Below the pieces are notes generated by a model. The model did not search any database. It was not told the origin of the DNA and saw nothing but the letters and a program-made list of their open reading frames with translations. DNA of 64,000 bases, taken from JABWBD01 sp040768665. Its GTDB lineage: Bacteria > Planctomycetota > Planctomycetia > Pirellulales > Thermoguttaceae. The stretch covers positions 1 to 64,000 of the forward strand of contig JAXGMN010000008.1 in assembly GCA_040768665.1 (NCBI GenBank), in the 5' to 3' direction. Shown here in pieces: positions 59,136-64,000 of this stretch; position 1 is the stretch's first letter; each line of letters starts with the position of its first letter. Made by a program: the position numbers and the translations under genes.

Positions 59136-60170
59136 GGTCAGAGCTTGAACAGTGAATAGTAATCAACCCAATTTGGCTTCGAGGTCGGCGGCAACGGCCT
59201 TCAGTGCCGCGGTGCTCTTCTCAATGCGTCGTACGGCATGGCTGACACTGCTCGGACCTCGGTATCCCAAGCGATCGGCGACCGCCGTCGCGCTGTAGCC
59301 AAAACGGCATCGCGCCCAAGTAGGCCGCCATCGCCCGCGCCGCATCGTCACTCCGCCGACCCGGTGACCAGCACTCCTCTGGACAGTCGAAATACGTCGC
59401 CACCTCGGCCAGGATCTGGTCCAGCGAAGGCCGGGATCGCAGACGCTTCAGTTCCGGCACGCCTTCCGCTTCGGAGCGATCGCGAAGCAGATACCGAATC
59501 CGGTCACAAATGCTTCCGACCAGCAGCAATCCGCCCACCCGCGCAGAAAGGGCGACGCCGGCGGGTCGGCCACACCGGCGCACAAGCCGGCGTACGCGCG
59601 CGCGGCCTCTGATGGTCCGCCCCGAACTCGCCCAGCACGCGCGTACGTCACCCACTCCGCACGCTTACGCGCTGAACGTATCCGGGATAACTGCTCCAGC
59701 GGTACTCCTCCGGCCACCAGCACCATCTTCGCCCGAACCGGATTCAAGTGGATGTAGCGGCTGACGTCGAAAAAGTAGCCGTCTTCCTCAATCAGGTGCC
59801 CCTTGAAACGTCAGCGAAACAGGTGGCCCGCGCGACGGTGGCAGCCGGTTGAAGTAGCTCGTATAGCTCCCATTCAAAAACTGCATGCCCGCCGACAGAT
59901 TGGCTTCGGGAGTCTCCACGAAGAGGTGTTCGTGGTTGTTGAGGAGCACGAACCATGCAAGCGCCATCCATACGTTTCGACGGTCCGCCAGCCATTCCAG
60001 TCGCTTCGTGCGGTCGCCGTCGTCTCGGACGACCCGGCGACGTTCATTGCCCCGGGAGATCACGTGGTATAGGCCCCGGCAAACTGGATCCGCAAAGGTC
60101 TGGCCATACCATCATCCTACCTCAAACGTTTGCACGCTGCAAGACCTTATTCACTGTTCAAGCTCTGACC
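59136..60170 (-). mobile_element. REP-associated (Y1) transposase element with 23-bp inverted ends, decayed
   Basis: Perfect inverted repeats lie at 59136-59158 (starting GGTCAGAGCTTGAACAGTGA) and 60148-60170. They enclose one Y1 transposase pseudogene on the minus strand. The right end has cut a sigma-factor gene. No target-site duplication could be identified. Confidence 0.82.
59163..60107 (-). pseudogene. REP-associated tyrosine (Y1/RAYT) transposase, multiply broken
   Basis: Reading across frames from ATG 60107: MARPLRIQFAGA, then HVISRGNERRRVVRDDGDRT, FVLLNNHEHLFVETPEANLS with the HxH site of Y1 transposases, NGSYTSYFNR, FKGHLIEEDGYFFDVSRYIH with the catalytic-type Tyr, LNPVRAKMVLVAGG, and a C-terminal DnaA-like helix-turn-helix (RFGYSATAVADRLGYRGPSS). 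There are at least three frame changes and an in-frame TGA (near 59808), so it is inactive. Confidence 0.85.
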
Positions 60171-60332
60171 CCAAGCGTTCCTTTCAATTGCGGCAGCGTT
60201 CCTTTGACGATCGGCCCTACCAGGTGGAAGTAGTGCTCGACGATCGCGTTCCGAAGCGCGGCGCTCTTCCCCGCCGACCAGTACCCCTCCCACAACACCG
60301 ACACCCGATCTCGACTCTTTTTTCTTGCCCAT
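60171..60332 (-). pseudogene. Sigma-70 family (FliA/WhiG-like) N-terminal remnant
   Basis: SRDRVSVLWEGYWSAGKSAA and LRNAIVEHYFHLVGPI resemble the region 1.2/2.1 opening of sigma-28-type factors (LWEEY...LRNRLVEHYLPLV). MGKKK at 60332 would join it if the A6 run in GGCAAGAAAAAAGAG had one base fewer. Homology stops at the transposase end at 60170; the other regions are not in the window. Confidence 0.68.
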
Positions 60333-60637
60333 GTCTCGACTCCTGACTGCCTCTCAAGTTCGTCGTTTAGCCTCGGCGCAGCCTTCGTCCGCAACCAACG
60401 CAGAATTGGCGATTCAAGGCAGGGCTGAGAAAAGAAGATGGTGGAAAAGAAGATGACGAGGCAGATGAATTCGGTTTCGACTTGGGAAGCATCTTCCTTT
60501 TCCCCATCTTCTTTTCCTTGTTTCATCTTGGCCCTCCCCTCGGCCGCAACCGATCGAAGCCATTTGCGTCATTTCTGAACAGAATCGCACCCAGGCGAAA
60601 ACTTTGCCCAAAAAACAAGACTCTACGAGTCTGCAAT
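60333..60637. other. Gene-free spacer
   Basis: About 305 bases with Lys-rich antisense frames but no coding sequence that I can support. Confidence 0.4.
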
Positions 60638-60715
60638 GCAGTGCCCAGCGGGCCGCGCGCCGGGGTCCGATAACCGCGCCGCTCTTCGCCCCGCGCGCGG
60701 CCCGTTGGGCACTGC
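60638..60715. repeat. GC-rich palindrome (GCAGTGCCCAGCGGGCC ends)
   Basis: GCAGTGCCCAGCGGGCCGCG is mirrored by CGCGGCCCGTTGGGCACTGC around a short spacer. It follows the stop codon of the small gene at 60734 on the minus strand and may end its transcript. Confidence 0.75.
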
Positions 60716-60733
60716 GGTTAAACGTGGGAACCA

Positions 60734-60919
60734 CTACCGGTCCACCCGCTCCACGGTCCGGATGATCTGCTGGATCGTGCCGTCCTGTACCTTCACGCCG
60801 ACACAGGCCTTGCCATGGAACCCCCGCCTCGTCGCCTCCGCGACGATTTCCGACACCGCCTGCTTCAATTCCGCCAGCTTCTTCGCATTGCCCGACGTTG
60901 CACGAGTGTTGGTCATCAT
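60734..60919 (-). CDS. Small protein, possibly DUF2292-like
   Basis: 61 residues. A short helix (NAKKLAELKQAVSEIVAEAT) is followed by FHGKACVGVKVQDGTIQQII and the end RTVERVDR. The VKVQDGxIxQIxRxxxR pattern resembles DUF2292 proteins, which are small and uncharacterised. GAGGAGAAGAACC precedes the ATG. There are two adjacent ATG codons. Low information; possibly a regulator. Confidence 0.6.
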   Translation of the reverse strand: MMTNTRATSGNAKKLAELKQAVSEIVAEATRRGFHGKACVGVKVQDGTIQQIIRTVERVDR

Positions 60920-61486
60920 GGTTCTTCTCCTCTTCATCGATGAACTCTTCGTCGACAATCCCCAATCCCGGTTCGATCAGCGCGGCCGCTTCCCCGGATG
61001 CCGCTTCAATCACCCCCGACTGCTTCGGAGCAACCTCGCCTGATGCGCGCACGGAAACGGCCACCATCGCTCTGGCGACGTTTGCCGCCTTCCCTGGAAA
61101 ACCCCTCACGATAGACACGCCCGCTGCGCCTCGACCTCTGCCGGTCGAGACGTTCACCCTCATCAGCGGCGTTATCGAAGAAAGTGCTCCTCGAGCTTCA
61201 CTGGGCGGCCTTGAATCGGGGCGAGCCGCAGAATTCCCCGGAGCCCGGCTGTCCCGGCACCGGAAACCTCCTTGTCCAGGATTGTGAACATGCGTCCATT
61301 GCAACTGCCCTGATGATAGCACACCGCTCGGGCGCGCCAAGCCTCATTCTTGGGCCAATTTGGGCGACGGCGCGCAAGCCCTTTTCAGCCTTTGGATTCC
61401 GATCCCAAATTCTTCTCCTTGCCCGATTGTTTTTCCGACGGATGCCGCCAAGGTCCAGCCGCAGCCGGCGACCTCCCCCTCAGGCC

Positions 61487-61524
61487 ATCCGGCGCGGCTT
61501 CTCGGAATCAGCCGCGCCGGATGT
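61487..61524. repeat. GC-rich hairpin
   Basis: CATCCGGCGCGGCT and AGCCGCGCCGGATG are inverted around a 10-base loop; outer bases CCCCCT / AGGGGG pair further out. It is in a gene-free stretch. Confidence 0.65.
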
Positions 61525-61675
61525 GCGCAGGGGGAACTTCGTTGCTGAAGAAAACCCTCCGCGGCCAGGTGCCTGTCGGGCATTTCTGAACCGTGTCGGC
61601 GCGTTCGCATTTCCCCACCCCTCCCGCCGGAATCGCCCCCCTCAAAACTCTTTTGCTGTGGCTGAAAAAAGTCTA

Positions 61676-61704
61676 TTGACGAGGTGCGCCGCGTCGATTA
61701 CGAT
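61676..61704 (+). promoter_or_regulatory. Sigma-70-like promoter without an assigned gene
   Basis: TTGACG, a 17-base spacer and TACGAT. Downstream on the plus strand there are only about 120 bases before the end of the convergent glycosidase gene. Confidence 0.4.
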
Positions 61705-61826
61705 GGCCAAGGATACTAAACCGGTGTCCACCTATCTCCCGGGCAGCCGAAGGACCATGCCAGACGCTCAATTTCGCGTCTCTTCCCTTCCGCCGGAGTA
61801 GGTCGATCTTTTCACTCACCGGCCTT

Positions 61827-63932
61827 TCAATCGCCCATTCGCGTCCGATACATCGACGCCCCCACTTCCCGGCAAGCCCGCACGGTTTCCGGATACGGTG
61901 TGTCGCAAATGTCGACGAAACCGATCTGGTAGTTCTCACCGTCGCCCCGCCCGGTGGTCGCCTGGTCGCCGTACTGGAACCAGTGCGTTCCGACGATCCA
62001 CGGGTTCTCCAGAGCCCCGCGTACATAGCTCGCGTAGGTCGCGGCCCGCTCCTCCTGGTTCGCCACCGGCTTCAGTCCGGTGTGAAACATCCCGCGGTCG
62101 AGCGCCCCGAAGTGAAACTCGCCGATGACTGCCGGTTTGTCGACGCCCTCGGGCAAGCTGAGATCCGCCACGCTGTACTGATAGCGGTTGAAGCTGATCA
62201 CGTCGCAGAACTTCGCCGCCGCGCGGACCGCCCGCTCGTTCGTCCAGGCGAAACGGCATCCCAGGTAAAGCTTGTTCGGGGCCACCTGCTTCACGGCATC
62301 GCGACACGCGCCGAAATAGGTTTCGGCCGTCTTGGTGTAGAACGCGGCCAGGTCGTCGCGGGCCTTGTTCTTGTCGGGCGGGGTCTGGCTGGCCAACAGG
62401 GCTTCCCAGGATGCATGGTCCGTGCCCCATGCCTCGTTGAGCTTTGCGATCGCTCCGTACTTCGCCTTCAGGTCGTCGACGAACACCCGCTTGGCCGGCT
62501 GCTTGGCCGGCGAGGCGAGCGCCGCGACGGCCAGCGAAAGCTCGTCGCCCCAGCTCAGCTCGTTGTCGATGAAGTAGCCGATGCACCACGGATCGTCGGC
62601 AGTCGTGCCTCGCTCCTTGGCCATGTTCTCCAGGACGCCCGTCGCGAACTCCGGATCGAACACGTCGGAAAACTTGCCCCAGTAGCCGGTGCTTCCTTCC
62701 AACGGCTTGCCGCGCGAGCCAACCGTGGCCGTGTACGCCGTCTTCCGCACCAGGTAGATCGACGAATCCGACCAGTTGGCGATGGTGTTCATGCCCCAGC
62801 TTCGCAGCCGCTTGTGGCAGATTTCGGCGAAACGCTGCTGCCACTCGGCGCCATACTTCCGCAGCAGGTTGGCTCCGGTGAAGTTGAATTGGTCGAAAGC
62901 ACCCTTTCCGTGGTAATAACCATGCGGCGCCCACCCACTGCGGCTGTAGAACACGCCCATCGCAGAATCCTTGGGCGGCAGTTCCGCGAAGTAGAATTCG
63001 CGGTCGCTGATCGGAGTCGTGCCGGTGCTGCCGCGGACGCAATCGGTTCCGTGCGACCAGAAGAGCCGCCCCTCGGGATCGACCAGCCACCACTTGCCCG
63101 CGTGTTTCTCAACACGGAAGTGCCCGGTGGAATCGAGCTTGGGACCGGCCTGCCAGCCGCCATACCCGTTCCAATCCGTCGGGCCGGGGTGCGACTGGAT
63201 GTCGGCCGCTTCCTCCCCGATCCGCCGCTTCAGGTCGTCGTCCGTTTGCGTCTTGCCCGGCCACTCCTTGTGGATGAATTGCCCGTACTTGTCGATCATC
63301 GGGAAAAACTCTTCCGGCGTGGCCGAAAGCCAGCGGGGCGGATCGTAGTCGCCGCGGGCGAGGAGGTTGTCGATTTCGAAAGCGTGGTCTTGCGAGGGCC
63401 GCCCGACAAACACCAGGATCTGGTCGATGTTCTCGGCGTCGACGCCATCTTCCTTGAATCCCCCTGGATAGCCGCGCATTCCGAAAAGCTTCGGCGCCAG
63501 CGCGGGCGGCAGCCGCCGTTGAATCGTCAGCTTCAAGGTCTCCGTCTTTCCCGGCGCCACGTCGACACCGGCCTGGTGAAAAACGCGCTTCCCGCCCGGC
63601 TCCGGACTGTCGATGCGGAGCGAAACGGTGACGCGGTTGTCGCCCACATTCCGAACGTCCATCGCCACCATCGCAAACCGCGAGAGATCCCAGCGGCCTT
63701 CCGGTGCCTTGAGCGTGATTCCCGGCCAGGGCTCCTTGTGGCCGGTGGCCAGCCGCAGCGCCTTGCCGGCGTCGCCATCCGCGATGGCGACGCGGGCGTC
63801 GCGAGCTTCCACGGACCCCGCGTCAAAACCTTTCTCGAAATCGAAAAGGACCTTCTCGGCCCCAGCCGATCGAGCGAAAGCCAGACAGCCGATCATGACG
63901 AAAACAATCCGCAATCCCGGGAAGTGCAGCAC
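61827..63932 (-). CDS. Secreted agarase-like clan GH-A glycoside hydrolase
   Basis: 701 residues. The GTG start follows GGAGAG; the signal peptide is IVFVMIGCLAFARSAGA. Residues 25-190 form a carbohydrate-binding-like sandwich (EKVLFDFEKGFDAGSVEARD). The barrel starts KWWLVDPEGRLFWSHGTDCV, typical of beta-agarase/GH50-like proteins, and has GYFIDNELSWGDE with the likely acid/base Glu and AVIGEFHFGALDRG with the likely nucleophile. It would act on a marine or plant galactan-type polysaccharide; GH42-like activity is an alternative. Confidence 0.87.
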   Translation of the reverse strand: MLHFPGLRIVFVMIGCLAFARSAGAEKVLFDFEKGFDAGSVEARDARVAIADGDAGKALRLATGHKEPWPGITLKAPEGRWDLSRFAMVAMDVRNVGDNRVTVSLRIDSPEPGGKRVFHQAGVDVAPGKTETLKLTIQRRLPPALAPKLFGMRGYPGGFKEDGVDAENIDQILVFVGRPSQDHAFEIDNLLARGDYDPPRWLSATPEEFFPMIDKYGQFIHKEWPGKTQTDDDLKRRIGEEAADIQSHPGPTDWNGYGGWQAGPKLDSTGHFRVEKHAGKWWLVDPEGRLFWSHGTDCVRGSTGTTPISDREFYFAELPPKDSAMGVFYSRSGWAPHGYYHGKGAFDQFNFTGANLLRKYGAEWQQRFAEICHKRLRSWGMNTIANWSDSSIYLVRKTAYTATVGSRGKPLEGSTGYWGKFSDVFDPEFATGVLENMAKERGTTADDPWCIGYFIDNELSWGDELSLAVAALASPAKQPAKRVFVDDLKAKYGAIAKLNEAWGTDHASWEALLASQTPPDKNKARDDLAAFYTKTAETYFGACRDAVKQVAPNKLYLGCRFAWTNERAVRAAAKFCDVISFNRYQYSVADLSLPEGVDKPAVIGEFHFGALDRGMFHTGLKPVANQEERAATYASYVRGALENPWIVGTHWFQYGDQATTGRGDGENYQIGFVDICDTPYPETVRACREVGASMYRTRMGD

Positions 63933-64000
63933 TGGAGTCTCTCCGATAGGGTTCTTGAAGCAAAAGCCATCTTCACGCGGTCAACCGATAGTCTACCTGA

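Larger units (their letters stand above)
60920..61826. other. 900-base gene-free region
   Basis: No supportable gene. It contains a 16-bp GC-rich hairpin at 61487-61524 (CATCCGGCGCGGCT with its mirror) and a promoter-like sequence at 61676-61704 that points toward no recognisable gene. A 32-residue frame after that promoter (MAKDTKPVSTYLPG...) is not convincing. Confidence 0.45.

Noticed and set aside
1..64000. CRISPR arrays and tRNA genes
   Set aside because: No regularly spaced direct repeats and no recognisable cloverleaf with TTCRA-type T-loop and matching arms were seen.

Overview
This window is a GC-rich bacterial chromosome segment that I read as a planctomycete, probably of the Pirellulales type. 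The evidence is the large share of secreted polysaccharide-handling proteins (beta-helix, clan GH-A hydrolases, DUF1080, exo-rhamnogalacturonan-lyase-like), a sulfatase remnant, a small Tyr-rich exported protein, and many dispersed palindromic repeats carrying the GGGGACAG...CAGTCCCC signature. Nothing places it to genus. I recognise no rRNA, tRNA or CRISPR array.

Layout. 1-6400: a URO-D family protein cut by the window edge, two secreted glycan-related proteins (one with a single-base frameshift) and a scar where a sulfatase and a ThuA-domain gene are both truncated. 6400-18400: an orphan haem-type sensor kinase, a metallophosphoesterase, a DUF6786-like lipoprotein, an M48 protease, a PAAR protein, a C39-like protein carrying an in-frame repeat, a methyltransferase/GT2 pair, a membrane protein and an FAD oxidoreductase. 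18590-37600: a KaiC-like/PEP-synthase-like protein, secreted hydrolases, housekeeping genes (truB, trxA, ruvX), a TerB-like protein, a lipase, an SDR and a GntP permease. 37601-38853: a gene-free stretch with structured palindromes.

39288-48895 is the standout. A minus-strand operon-like array of eleven genes encodes, in order of transcription, an FHA-like/RING-type zinc protein, a divergent ThiF/E1-like protein, a canonical-looking E2, an unknown protein, a ubiquitin-like protein, a JAB/JAMM protease, an AAA+ ATPase with an ARC/Mpa-like N-terminus, a second ubiquitin-like protein, a Prok-E2_D-like protein, a second JAB protein and a second E1. It looks like two ubiquitin-like conjugation modules joined through an ATPase. 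A gene of unknown function diverges from it. The last three genes carry several homopolymer-length indels.

49500-64000: a creatininase remnant, two very large secreted glycan-related proteins, a small membrane protein whose 5' end is displaced by a repeat, a DUF433/PIN-like toxin-antitoxin pair, a decayed REP-associated (Y1) transposase bounded by 23-bp inverted repeats beside a truncated sigma factor, and a secreted agarase-like glycosidase.

The dispersed palindromes fall into at least six families. They sit at gene ends and intergenically, and in one case inside a reading frame, which suggests past REP-like mobilisation.
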